Below, piece by piece: positions 1-12,700 of a stretch of DNA of 64,000 bases (its first letter is position 1; every line of letters begins with the position of its first letter). Source of the stretch: Ianthella basta (taxonomy: Eukaryota > Porifera > Demospongiae > Verongiida > Ianthellidae); NCBI GenBank assembly GCA_964019415.1, contig OZ025873.1:4688776-4752775 (forward strand). Direction: 5' to 3'. A model generated the notes under the pieces. It was not told the origin of the DNA. It did not search any database and was given only the letters and a program-made list of their open reading frames with translations. Made by a program: the position numbers and the translations under genes.

Positions 1-899
1 TGTACAACCCTGCCCCACTCCCCTGTGTACTTCAAACTGCTCTGATAGAATTCCTCCAACTTTTACACATGCCCAACTGCCCACAAACAATACCTGAATA
101 GCTCTAGGCAACTTTCCTTTCATCCCATACTTGTCCAGCATTTTCTACAACTTCTCCATACTCATGGCGTCTTAAGCTTTCTCTAGATCCACAAATGCCA
201 TGTAAGTTTTTTTATTCTTCTAATTTGTCTTCTCCACAATTTGCTTCACCACGAAGATTTGATTGTTACAACCTCTTCCAGCCCTGAAACCTTGCTCATT
301 CATTGCTTTACCGTCTGTCATATTGCCTCCACCCTCTCATTCAATATCCGCCCAAACACCTTACCAACAACTTTCAATGAACTTATTCCCCTGCATGTAG
401 ATTGCACAGTCTAGTCTGCTGCCCTTCTTGAAAATGGATATGATTACTGCCTTTATCCAATCTCTTGGGACCACCCCTTCTCTCCACACCAAATGAACAT
501 CTTCACCATCCACTCTACCATCACTTCACCACCTACTTTTAGCATTTCTGGTGCTATCCCACATATGCCAGGTGCCTTTCTCATCTTCAACTTCCTTACA
601 CTTCTTCTCACCTCCTCTTTCATTATCTCCAGATCGACCTCTAATGTTGTCTCTTAATTGGCATGTTCAAACCAGGCCCATCTATTTCTTGGTACAGCCC
701 TTCAAAATGCTCTTTCCACCTCTGCACAACCTCTTCTCCCTCCGAAAATACTTTGCTGTCATTAATTTAATGTGTGCCACACCCTTAATTCTTTGTCCTC
801 CTGCATTTGTTCACCTTAGCCCAGAATGTTTGCTGATTACCACTAGCATCCTTCTCCAACTCTCTCCCCAACTCCATCCACTCCTCATTCTTAGCCCTT
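1..899 (-). mobile_element. RTE-like non-LTR retrotransposon fragment (reverse transcriptase part)
   Basis: On the minus strand this stretch reads, with several stops and shifts, as the front and middle of a non-LTR reverse transcriptase. Recognisable pieces include an FKKGSRLD-like block, an [15 protein letters not shown] block, a [10 protein letters not shown] block, and a GVGQGCT-like block at the left edge. It matches, almost base for base over much of its length, the element at 28530-29340. Both copies end at the same host sequence, the 15-bp target duplication ending at 914 here. The element continues past the window start. It lies in an intron of receptor gene A. The family (RTE-like) is assigned from motif style only. 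Confidence 0.8.
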
Positions 900-1447
900 C
901 TAATGTCTATAGCAAGAGGCTGAAATTATACTGGTAATTGTACTGGTCTGAGCAATAAATAGGAAGAACCAGCTAAGATCTGAACATCATTGCCCATCAT
1001 TTATCAATTGTCTAGATTTAAACACACTAATAATGTTGTACATTTCACATTTAACAAGTTGTGGAAACGAAAATGATTAATATTGCTGTATGCCATATTC
1101 TATGGTTAGTCAGTGTGTGTGATACAAAGCAGAGCAGGAAGCAATTGGGATGACATGGTCTTTTAAATTGGGACCATCTCCAACGATCATGTTGTGTGTA
1201 GCTCCTTTAGTAATGCCCCTGCAGTGGATACATAAGCAGTCAGTTGTCCACACACATCCACCAGTGTGCCACTCTGATGAGCCCAATAAGGACAAAGCAG
1301 CCATCTTCAGCTTGACCTGTACATGAATCCTCACCAAACGTGAAGAACTTGAAGCTGGCAATTTCAACTTAGCCAACAATTCTAAAGCTAGAGAGGTATT
1401 TGATCAGGCTTGACAGTCAGTGCACTGTGCTTGTGTACACTCTACAG
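900..1447. other. Intron of gene A: insertion-site repeat and a shared intronic repeat
   Basis: Positions 900-914 carry the 15-bp target-site sequence of the neighbouring non-LTR element. The rest (about 1090-1390) is closely matched at 29530-29840 and more loosely at 45000-45270, each time just before the same FN3 exon, so it is an old intron. It contains a motif TGATGAGCCCAATAAGG that is related to a motif in inverted-repeat elements at 21040, 21315 and 56840. Confidence 0.6.
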
Positions 1448-2631
1448 CTACACCACAGCCAGTTGTGGAACTTGCCAATTCTACAGTGGATTCATTGGAA
1501 CTTACTTGGACTGTGTCTTCAGCAATGGATGTAACCAACTACACAGTGTACTGGTCTGAGGCTCCATCTGAAGCAGGAAGTTCACGTACACTGGGAAATG
1601 ACATCATGCAGACCTCTATTTCTGACTTGCTCCCGAATACTGCATACATGATAATGGTGAAAGCTGCAGGCCCTTTGGGGAAGAGGAACAGCACAGCAGT
1701 GCGTTACTACACTGCGCCGAGAAGTAAGAGTGCAGTTAGCATGTCTTTGTATACACTATGTACAACAAGAATAGTATTATATTCAATGCCTCCCACCATG
1801 CAGCTGTGTCATCAGTTAGAGTTTCAGTGTTGCCGGAGCAAGCCCTCCAAGTGTCATGGCAGCCTGCCTCAGACATAGAAAATAATAATGAGACATTTGT
1901 GACAGTTACTACTGTGTTTGGTAGTGACATTCAGTCTGTCAATGCCACATCGCCTAGTTCAATGGTTCACATTTCTGGACTGCCCGAATATTCTACTGGT
2001 GAGGTGAGAGTGCAGACTAAGAACCCAAGTGCAATGAGTGAAGTTACCACTGTTGGAGTAAGGACTGTCACGGCCAACACCACTCGTGAGTTGTGCAGCT
2101 TCTTGGGTATTCAATTAAGTTAGTGAAAGTTGGTCTCATCTTATCAGCAATTGGTACATTAAGGGCTGGACAAGCTGACATGTCACTGCTCACTCCAGAG
2201 GGGAGAATTTGACTTATTTCACTATTGTCATATAATTGTAGAATCATGTACGAGTCTGAGTCTTGGACACATTTGGAATGTGATATAATGTGCTACAGTT
2301 TAAATTGATTATTGACTTCTGCACATATTTTCTATTTTCAACATAAGTATTTTGCCTTTATTTCTGTTTACTGTTCCAGGCATTGCATTTTCAGCTGAAT
2401 GGGTTAATGACAACTTTACCTCTATAAAACTCAGCTGGCAGCCAGATAGTGGGGTGGCAACATATACAGTCAGTTACACACCAGTCAGTGCGAGTGGTGC
2501 AATTGACAGTTGTCGTTCACAGCAAGTGGTAGTTGCAGGTTCTACAGTGACTCTGTCTGGGCTCAACCCCATGGCTTGGTACATCTTTCATGTGGAAGTT
2601 GAGACGTTATTGGCTACTGCTTCATCTGGCT

Positions 2632-2634
<3 letters not shown>
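1448..2634 (+). CDS. Three FN3 exons of receptor A
   Basis: These are the same three modules as FN3-3, FN3-4 and FN3-5 of gene B (29893-31082), with nearly the same sequence in exons and introns. The 80-bp intron 1724-1803 differs from its B counterpart at only 3 positions. All donors and acceptors are GT-AG and phase 1. The last exon ends CTTAG|GTGTGTG, so its donor is the first unit of a (TG)n tract. Confidence 0.85.
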
Positions 2635-2692
<58 letters not shown>

Positions 2693-4357
2693 GCATGCAT
2701 GCGTGTGTGTATGTGTGTGTGTGTGCATGTGTGGGTGTGTATGTGTGTGTGGGTGTGTGGGTGGGTGTGTATTGATGTTACATAGCTGACTTTATGGACA
2801 TGACATTATCCATTTGCATACTTCATATGTTTGTCAGTGAAACTATAAAAAGATTGGAAGTGGTTGACGGAAATTGTTATACTGTAAAAACTCTAATGTT
2901 GCACGTGCAGGTGGATCTCTTGGTGGTACCTTTGTTGGTGGATTTGCAGCAGGAAGTGCTGTGATGCTCCTTGTGTGTGGCATTGTGGTAGGGATAGTCA
3001 AGTTGAGGAAAGGGAAGACCAGCAAAGCAGTTCTTGAAAATTCTGATCATGATAAGTGAGCTCAATCATAATCAGCTATTGGTTTTGCTTAATGTCAATG
3101 TGTGGTTGATGTTTGCTATACAAGCACTGACACTTAAAACAGCTTAACTTGAAGTCACTGCTTTGTGCATTCCAAGTACCTTTGCAATGCCCACAAAGCC
3201 CAGTGTCCATGTACATACAAGAATGATGCAATAATATAATATATAGTCAGGACTACACCTGCATTATGTATAAGCAGGAAAGCACCTGTGTTATGTATAT
3301 AATTGTTTGATAGTAGCTTGCATTGCCACTGCATGGCTCTGAGACATGTATTATAGCAATTGGGAGGAGAATGAAGGGATGAAGCCCATGGCATATGATA
3401 TTGCATGCAGCTTACAGTATTGCAGTGATGTTCATAGCTAAAATATACACAAGAAAAATCAGTGGAGTGTGGCCAGTTCAGGGTTGGGGAGGGGGATGTA
3501 TGCATAATCCTTGAGCCATAAAATGTTTAGTGACTAGATAAGTGACAACACCATTTTAACACTACAGACAACTGCATGATTGCCTCCCTATTTGACAAAT
3601 TGGCATTGTTGCATAGAGACTCATGGCTCATGGCACGTCTGATATTCCTGGATTGCTTGTGGTAGTTTTTAAGCCAATTCTCTCACAACATAAGGGGTCA
3701 GTATTACACAGAATGATTCAGCCACATAAGCCTTTGATTACTGATAACTTTTGATGAAAGTGGAAGTGGCCAAAATGTCCTTCGTCATAACACATATTAA
3801 TACTGACCCTTCTGGTACGTATGTGAGAATCAGGTAAGCAAAAATGGTTTCTTAATTTAATGCAGCACAAGTAACTCTAGTTTTCTGGGACTAGGAAGGG
3901 CAAGATTGACAATTTTTCTAAGTAAGTAATGCCACAAGATGATCCTGAAAACGTTTCAGGATTAGAAACTCAACAGCTCTGCCGCCACTAAGCAGCCTTT
4001 CCAAACCCAATAACGTTCCAGATCCACAGCCCTTGTACACAAGCGTACTTTGTTGCAGTTCACTGATAACTCTGCATATGGTTTGTGGAGAAGTTTGAAT
4101 GCATGGCCAAAGCCTGACGTCCCTGCCCAACCCACTTGCACAGAACACTATATACAGTTTGTGCATGCAAACATCAACACTCTTAATATACAGCACAAAG
4201 CCATATAATTATGCTCCAATCTCAATACATATTTGGTGCTATGCTGTGCAGGGACTTATATGAAGTTGTGGAGACTGCAAACACTGCAGTGGCTGATGAT
4301 GTGGCCATGGATCAGAACCCAGCCTATGGCGTTCTTGAGGCTTCCAGCAAGTTTTAG
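1448..4357 (+). CDS. Receptor A (3' part): FN3 x3, transmembrane segment, NPxY cytoplasmic tail
   Basis: Exons 1448-1723, 1804-2085, 2380-2634, 2911-3055 and 4252-4357 form one open frame. The first three are phase 1-1 exons of 92, 94 and 85 codons. Each is a fibronectin III domain with the core Trp (LTWTV, VSWQP, LSWQPD) and the Tyr/Val-rich end strands. The fourth encodes a Gly-rich start, a hydrophobic membrane helix (VMLLVCGIVVGIV) and a basic KLRKGK stop-transfer. A TGA appears just after it, but this lies inside a splice donor (AA|GTGAGC). Joining to the acceptor at 4250-4251 restores Lys and adds DLYEVVE through an NPAY motif to a stop at 4357. The 5' part lies upstream of the window. 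This is a type I surface receptor without an enzymatic domain; ligand unknown. Confidence 0.75.
2635..2770 (+). repeat. (TG)n microsatellite starting at a splice donor
   Basis: A perfect GT run begins at the donor of the preceding FN3 exon (2635) and grades into an interrupted TG/CATG/GGTG tract up to about 2770. The same arrangement is seen after FN3-5 of gene B at 31083. Confidence 0.95.
2911..3055 (+). CDS. Transmembrane exon of receptor A
   Basis: The acceptor is GTGCAG at 2905-2910; the phase-1 start reads GGSLGGTFVGGF. A helix of about 20 hydrophobic residues is followed by KLRKGKTSKAVLENSDHD. The exon ends in phase 2 (AA) before GTGAGC. It is strongly similar to the transmembrane exon of gene C (48753-48891) and unrelated to that of gene B. 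Confidence 0.8.
3056..4251. other. Intron between transmembrane and tail exons of receptor A
   Basis: Blocks at about 3535-3625 and 3920-4240 have clear counterparts in the matching intron of gene C (49275-49360, 49600-49930), so this is an inherited intron. No other coding signal was seen. Confidence 0.55.
4252..4357 (+). CDS. Cytoplasmic tail exon with NPAY motif (receptor A)
   Basis: After the acceptor TGTGCAG the exon supplies G to complete Lys, then reads DLYEVVE, a stretch of small and acidic residues, DQNPAYGVLEASSKF and TAG. NPxY is a known docking or endocytosis motif (PTB domains, clathrin adaptors), and its Tyr is a possible phosphorylation site. The C copy (49941-50046) has the same length, frame and motif with several amino acid changes, which supports it being a real coding exon. 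Confidence 0.7.
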
Positions 4358-4537
4358 ATCAACCTACAGCCAACTACAGCAATATAAACTCCTATGTGCC
4401 TATCATTGCTCAGTATTTACCCATGTGTGAACATATATAATTAACAAGTATTATGCTGAAATTCAAGCATTCTATCATCTCCCTTCTCCGTAATTACAGG
4501 GTGTTTGTTCTCCCTACACTCCTGCAAGCAATAGTTT

Positions 4538-4729
4538 ATGCAGCTGCAAAGCGTGGTGCCATGGTTACTCTATACGCACGCAGCTATATGTAAGCAGCCT
4601 ATAGTAGAGACAGAGAAGCCTTATACTGGTGATATGATGCCAATGGTTGGAGACTGCATGTATGCGGTTAGAAGTGGAGAGAACATAACAATGGAGCCCC
4701 TGCATAGGTATATTCCTACTAGCTCTTAA
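4538..4729 (+). other. Coding-like stretch downstream of receptor A tail exon
   Basis: A 63-codon open stretch whose second half (from about 4595) looks protein-like: acidic and polar with Tyr motifs (EKPYTGD, CMYAV, ENITMEPLHR). A possible acceptor (CCTATAG) lies at about 4603 and a possible donor (AG|GTATAT) at about 4706. No counterpart was found after the gene C tail. It could be an alternative tail exon or chance. Confidence 0.2.
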
Positions 4730-6856
<2,127 letters not shown>

Positions 6857-7129
6857 CCACATTGCAGCACAAGAAGGCTTGTTCTGTTGTTGTACATCTC
6901 CAGTCTGTCTACTTTAAATTTGTTTCCAACTATAACCAGACTGGATGACTGAGTGACAAGTATACTATTAGTGCGGGGGTTGTTGACTGGGCAAAATTGA
7001 TCATTCTTGATAACCCTTAGACTTCAGGTTTGTAGAAAGTTTAAGTGGAGAAATGACTATGGCAGAAAATTGACTGAAATCTGAGCAGTGTACAAGCAGT
7101 AATCTGTGCTGTCTGTGTGCCTTGTCAAC

Positions 7130-7132
<3 letters not shown>
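6857..7132 (+). pseudogene. Relic of a phosphatase gene: D2 intron fragment (A')
   Basis: This matches the intron between the 6th and 7th last exons region of gene B (about 40305-40600) and its D copy (53485-53780). Shared landmarks are GCAGCACAAGAAGGCTT, an AACCAGACT(T/G)GATG block, a GATCA(C/T)TCTTGAT block and CCTTGTCAACCTAT just before a TG tract. No exon survives here. It shows that a phosphatase gene once lay between receptor A and gene B. Confidence 0.7.

Positions 7133-7180
<48 letters not shown>
7133..7180 (+). repeat. (TG)24 microsatellite
   Basis: A perfect TG run at the same place in the old D2 intron where genes B and D have TG-rich sequence. The non-LTR fragment follows directly. 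Confidence 0.95.
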
Positions 7181-7181
<1 letters not shown>

Positions 7182-8355
7182 CTGACGTCACCAAAATGGC
7201 GGGTGGTACGCCACGAGGTCGCAAGGGAAGACATCAAACCCGGACTTTTGCGTTGAAGTGGCACCATCTCGTCTCGATGGAAGGAACAGCCGGCGTACAA
7301 GGCACCTGGAGTGCCAGCGTTGCAGTTCCTCATCGGCGGCGAGTTCCATTCCAGCGCGTCTCAAGTTCGAGGACCACCCACTCCTAGCGACCAGCGTAAC
7401 GTGGCGTCCTACCGCCAAGACCAACTATCCACCGCACCCACTGGGCCCTCGTTTGGGTCGGCTGTGTAACGGTCTACCAGCGACGGTCCTTAGCGGCCAT
7501 GGAGTCCGTGGGCGACCAACAACGGCTACGAATAGCCACGGCGCCCAGCAGCCACCCAGCCCAGTGTGTCCATCGTGGGTCTAGCCAACCCACTCTTTCG
7601 AATGGACTGGCTTCCGAAACAGGACCCCAGGCCTTTGGCCTGGGACCTGCCCTACGTCCTTTATGGACAAGGCGAACAGAGGTGTGTGTGCGTGCGTGCG
7701 TGCGTGCGTGCGTGCGTGTGTGTGTGTGCGTGTGTGAAATTCTGGCTGAATGTGTTGACTAGTAGTTTGTATGAGGGGAGGTTACCGAAGAAGATAGCGA
7801 GACAGGCAGCAGAGTGTGGCAATGGGGTTTGGATAGAGAGCATGGCTAAGTGCATGGGTGACTTTGAGTCGTAGAGTGTGAGAGGAGATGCAATTGCGAA
7901 CCTAACTGATTCAGAGATTGGAGCTATGTTATCTTGTGCTGCATGGAGAAAGGCAAGGAGCATGCTAATGAAGTAAGTGGAGGAGAGACCAAAGCTGAGA
8001 ATGATGAAAGAAATTGTAAACCTTCAATGTGACTCGAGCTCCGCAGTGGTGAAGAGGAAGAAAAAGAGGACAATGTTGATGAAGTTGAGAGGGGGACAGC
8101 ACCATTTCAGATAGCGGTTGGAAGGTGGCAAGGAGTGGACAGGGAGGAGAGAGTGTGCAAGGAATGCCAGTGTCAAGAGGTGGAAGACGTCTGACACTGG
8201 CTGATACAGGCCTCTGATGACAGAAGCCAACCGTTGGGACAGATTTGAAGAGGAGTCATAGTGAACAGACTGCCGTTGTACTGTCTCTAGGATGCACTGA
8301 TCCTAGAATTCTAAAGCATCTTAGCTCTATGTGGTGTGCCCGTTTTGGTGTGTAA
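7181..8355 (+). mobile_element. Non-LTR retrotransposon fragment, C-terminal part
   Basis: The right part (about 7740-8355) reads, with a few stops, as the end of a non-LTR polyprotein: a block around KMMKEIVNLQC-like residues, a zinc-knuckle-like block [16 protein letters not shown] followed by HWLIQ, and a final MWCARFGV before TAA at 8353. The same ending ([20 protein letters not shown] ... MWKARFG) occurs on the minus strand at 10109-10408, so both belong to one family. The left part (7181-7680) is GC- and CpG-rich and may be the 5' region of the same element joined across an internal deletion. A GCGT-rich microsatellite lies at 7681-7735. Confidence 0.65.
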
Positions 8356-8489
8356 GCACATGCTTTTTTGTCCACGTTTCCAACTCTGTTCTTTTTCTTC
8401 TGTTGAACTATCCCTTGTGGCCATTCTTGTGTTCTAGTGCTGCATTGGACCTTTTATGTCCTAGCACCATTTGGTACAGTGCACTCTAA

Positions 8490-8735
8490 TAACAATAATG
8501 ATTCAATACTAGTTTAATGTGGTTTTCATTGTCTCCGTAACTGCATCTTATCTACCTTATAGCTCATGAGTTGTAACAAGACATAGTGTTTGTGTGCAAG
8601 TTGTTGTATATTACCTCAGGTTGGTGCATGAAATTGAATTCAAATTGCTGTAAAACTAAAGACCCTGAATGAACAGTTCAGTTTCAGCCAATGCATATGG
8701 CTGACCCCATGGCCCACGGTTGGCTAGACTTTAGT
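8490..8735 (+). pseudogene. Relic of phosphatase 3' flank (A')
   Basis: From ATACTAGTTTAATGTG onward this follows the sequence just after the stop codon of gene B (42016-42240) and of copy D (55828-56090), including GCTCATGAGTTGTAACAA. The non-LTR fragment stops right before it, so the last D2 exons of this copy were removed or replaced. Confidence 0.65.
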
Positions 8736-8924
8736 TGCACGGATGTATGCACAATTATACATTGGAATGCCTGCATGCCCACCACATCGAATACGTTATG
8801 CATGATTATGTCATTCATTTGCCTTGTACGCACCATTGTGACATCAAATGCTGCCTAACAGTTGCACCAAAATTTTTAGTTGCACTGCATGATGAAGTCA
8901 GATCCAAGAAACGATAAATACAAC

Positions 8925-9679
8925 GGTTGTGCGGCGCACGTGCACCATTGCAACTCATGATCGGCTAGGACCGCGTTTCCTCCCTACAGGGTCCTTAGGG
9001 CCCGGGACTGCTCTTCATAGCAATCCAGGCGCCCTCGGATATGGAGAGGAGGCCCTAGTTCGGATTCGAGAGTGCGTGGGCGCTACCATGGTAGGCCTAC
9101 GAGGATCACTACTAGAGAAGGCCGACTGCTCTGCCATCCCTGGCGACTGCTGTTCAAGGAAGGGTAGAACTGCCTCTGTCGGCAGGTCTAGTACAAATGT
9201 ATGGTGGATTGCTTGCAGAATTTGTCGGCGAACAGTCGTTGTATGCCGGCCGGGTTGACCAAGAGATGCTAGAGACAGCCATTACACCAATTCAAATGAA
9301 GTTTCCCCTTTCCTGCGTTTCCGTTTCCTGCTTTTCATTATTAACAGCAGTTGGCTAAGAGACGTACGGTATATAGGGAATCGTGTCTTGAATAATCTCA
9401 TTAGAAAGATTAGTGCTATTATGCACGTGTCTAGCTGCAGTAGCGTTTAAACTCGAGCTCCTTGTTGGTGTACTGTTGATTGTTTCTGTCGGATTGGCCC
9501 CGGGATCCCGAAGATTACGGCGTTGAGGGACAAAGCTACCGGGCAACAGTTCCAGCCTCCTCTTCCTGAGTTTCCTTTTCCACTTAGAATTAGCGCAGAG
9601 AGCCATAAGACGCGGCTAACTACCTATAGGTCGCACCGTGTCGAAGAATCTCGTGGAAAAGTGATATTTTACAGTGTCT
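8925..9679 (+). promoter_or_regulatory. CpG-rich region upstream of gene B
   Basis: GC and CpG content jumps between about 8925 and 9680 and falls again after the signal-peptide exon. The decayed copy of that exon at 56130 lacks this block. That fits a promoter and 5' untranslated region for gene B. A 109-codon open frame (8929-9258) lies within it but shows no domain I recognise. No TATA box was seen. Confidence 0.4.
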
Positions 9680-9737
9680 ATGGCTGGGGCTATCTTACGA
9701 GCACTTGTGACTGTCTTCCTTTCAGTGACTGTCAAAG
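9680..9737 (+). CDS. Signal-peptide exon of gene B
   Basis: ATG opens [19 protein letters not shown], a short basic start followed by a hydrophobic core as in secretory signal peptides. The exon ends AAAG|GTACGC in phase 1, compatible with the phase-1 sushi exon 10.6 kb downstream. A decayed copy of this exon and its downstream intron lies at about 56130-56400. No other start with a matching phase was seen before the sushi exons. Confidence 0.6.
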
Positions 9738-12700
9738 GTACGCAGAATCCTTGCCTGTCATATTTTCACTTTGTTCATAATAATTTTTAAGAATACTGTT
9801 GTTTCTAGTGTAGCTACTGTGTGCAGTGGTAGCTCAATCAACTCACCACTCATGGGAATAGCTACATGGCAAAGTGGCCTTTGCCTCAACCCATTTCTAA
9901 AAAAATGAGAAGCTGATGATACAATCAATCAATCAATCAATCAATCAATATTTGAGTGCATCATGCCATACAGCACTAGGGCCCAGGCTGGCCCAAAGCA
10001 GCACTATATATACAAACATTTACATAAAACTGTTTAGATGATGTCCTTCACATATACAATATACAAATCAGTTAAGGGCCTGCAGGGTATAGGGAGTTCA
10101 TTCTGGCCCTATGTGCCAAAACGCGCCTTCCACATGGTGTGGATATCTGCTGCTATCTTGTGGTTGTGGCAAGCCAGGCACAGGAGTCTTGCTGTGGTAT
10201 CTTCATCAGAATTGGAGGAATGATCATGACATTGTTTCAAAAGTGCCTCACGATGTCCAATCCAGGCTGGGCACCTGATCAGCCAATGGACCACATCTTC
10301 CACCTCTCCACTGTCGCACTCTTTGCATACTCTTTCCTCCCTCTTCAATCCATACATACTCACTACTTCGTAGAAAGCATCATATTTCCTGCAGCGAGGG
10401 TGCTGCAATTGCGGCCTGCCCGGAGAATCAGCGAACGCCTCTCAACCCGCTGGAAACCGTGTTTCGAAACCTCAGTCCATTCCTTTATGGAGTTAGACCT
10501 CGCAGCAGTCACCCTATGAAACCGTCGTCCGCAAAAACGACCGTAATCTTGTCAAAACAAGCGTGTATGACGACTCACTTGGAAGCCAACAGCTGTCAGC
10601 ACCAGCTATCTTTCAATCAATAGGAAATGGTGGCGTAGCGCGGATTGCGCAAAGCTACGTGCAGCAATCGTCTTCTGAAGTCTTCCGTATCATCGTAGTA
10701 GCTCTCTGTATCGTTATTCGATAGCGCGCGACAACGCGTGTCGTGAACGGAAATAGATTCTTACGCATTAGCAAATTGATAGGAGCCAGCTTACATTTTG
10801 ACCATAACAAAGGTGCTTGTAACAACAATAGCAGTTGTTATTACAAGGAATACGCGTTTGTAAACATAAATTAGACAAACTTTACAGGAGTGTTTAGGCC
10901 CAGTTTCAGAGTGCTTTTTCCTTATTAAATGCAGAGGAAGTACAGATAACATAATTAGCTATGTGATTTCCAAAAGATTCTGAAAGGTGACCCTAGACTC
11001 CCTTCCTACTTTAAAGTAGCCAAATATTGTGCACCAGGGCCGTAGCACCAAGATAAAAACCGGTCAGGCCATAGATGACATGCCGCAAACTGGGGGGAGG
11101 GGGGCTGGGGGCATGCCCCCCTTCCCCCAGGAAATATTTTAAAATCTAGATGTTCTGTGAGTACTTTTGGAGCAATTCTAGGCCCATCAACACTCCAATG
11201 AGCATAATAAAATGTAACATAGACCAACAGGCAATTACAGTAGGAAAGGCGATCAAGTGCCATGTAACAGGTAATACAGTGCATTGAAATAAGAAGATAG
11301 CGCATTAGAAATTGAAATCTAGTGGTTTTTGGCTGTCTCTCCGATGCTAGGCAGCACAAATCTCATCTTCCCTTGACTAGAAGACACCATCGATGCAAAG
11401 GGTGTATAAAAATGTTTCCTCCAAAAACAAGGGCAGATGTAGGGATGGGTGCAGTGTGCACCTGCAAGATAAAACCACCTGGCGAAAAAAACATAGGAAC
11501 AAAGAGGAGGGCAGGTCCATGCAAAGAGGGGGGCCAGCCGGTCCATGCAACAAGGAGGGCTGGTCCATGCAAAACCCAGGGCATTAATATGCGCTGACTT
11601 TGAATACGTTTTCACCATCGCTACATCTGCCAACATTTTGCCGTGCTTGCGGCCTTGCTACCATCCCCTGTTTCTCCGCCTGCGCATTATAGTGCAATTG
11701 TACATGTGATCATGAGTGTGCAATAACAAGGGTTGCCACAGGAGACTATCCTATTGAATGCATATGCCCATTCCAGCTACATGTTCCCATGTACCACCAT
11801 GCTGCGTGCATACATCCATGTGTAGCGGATGTATACAACCTTGCCACAGTTCCCATACCTGGGTAGTCATTACCTAGGATGCGAACAGGGTGACATATAA
11901 TAGGTGTGTACAGTACCAGTCCATATCCTAAGTAACGACTGTCCATGGTATGGGAACTGTTGCAAGGTTGCATAAATCTGCTGTACATGGCTGAAGCACT
12001 AATGAGGAAGCTTAAATAGCTAGAAATTGCAGTCTGGTGTGCACCATGGCGCATGTACAGCTGCACTCTGTACACTGTATAAGCCATCTGCATCCTGGAT
12101 ATAGGGAGTTAATTTGAAGTTCGCAAGTGTTGACAGTGAAGTGTACAATGTTTGTGCTGGTGTACACTGTAAAACAGTGTTAGATTCAGACCACCATTGG
12201 TGATTCTCAGGGACTAAAGGTGTTACAGTGGTTGTTTAAACCACTGCTTGTCCCTGAAAACCACCACTGTTGGCCATGGCCTGAAACCACCCCTGTTTTT
12301 ACAGTGTAGAGCCAAACAGAGAGGGCCCGAAAGTGGGTGTACCGGTTTGCAGACAGCAATGTAGTAAAGAGCAATGGTAAGCCATAACATGTACTAGTAG
12401 CTGAGCTGGATGGTTTTCCAGGGTCTCAAGGCAGAGCAAGATGCATAGCTACATAAGTGATAAATACAAAGAATATGGGTCCTGCAGCTAGCTGTTACAT
12501 CAAAACACGTAATGGATTGCTTGGAAGAGCAGGAGGGCCTAGATTCTAGAACACAACAAGTTGATTGAGTAGCAAGCAATTTGCAAAGATTAACTTAATA
12601 ACTATAGTGTACAGAGCACATGCAACAAAGCAGAAAGATTGGAAAATTGTAAGGCTGCACCTGTGGGTGTAAAGGGGAAGCCGAAGAGATGGAATGGGCA

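Noticed and set aside
551-937. Plus-strand open frames over the non-LTR elements (also 28035-28394, 62567-62983)
   Set aside because: Pyrimidine-rich mirror frames of the minus-strand reverse transcriptase coding sequence.
3057-3059. TGA as the real end of receptor A
   Set aside because: It lies in a GTGAGC donor, and the tail exon downstream is conserved in frame and length in gene C.
8929-9258. 109-codon open frame as a gene
   Set aside because: No recognisable domain, no splice partners, and located in a CpG-rich stretch where long open frames arise by composition.
9925-9951. (TCAA)n as a CRISPR-like or functional tandem array
   Set aside because: It is the simple-repeat 3' tail of a non-LTR element; the same tail occurs at 27830 and 62236.
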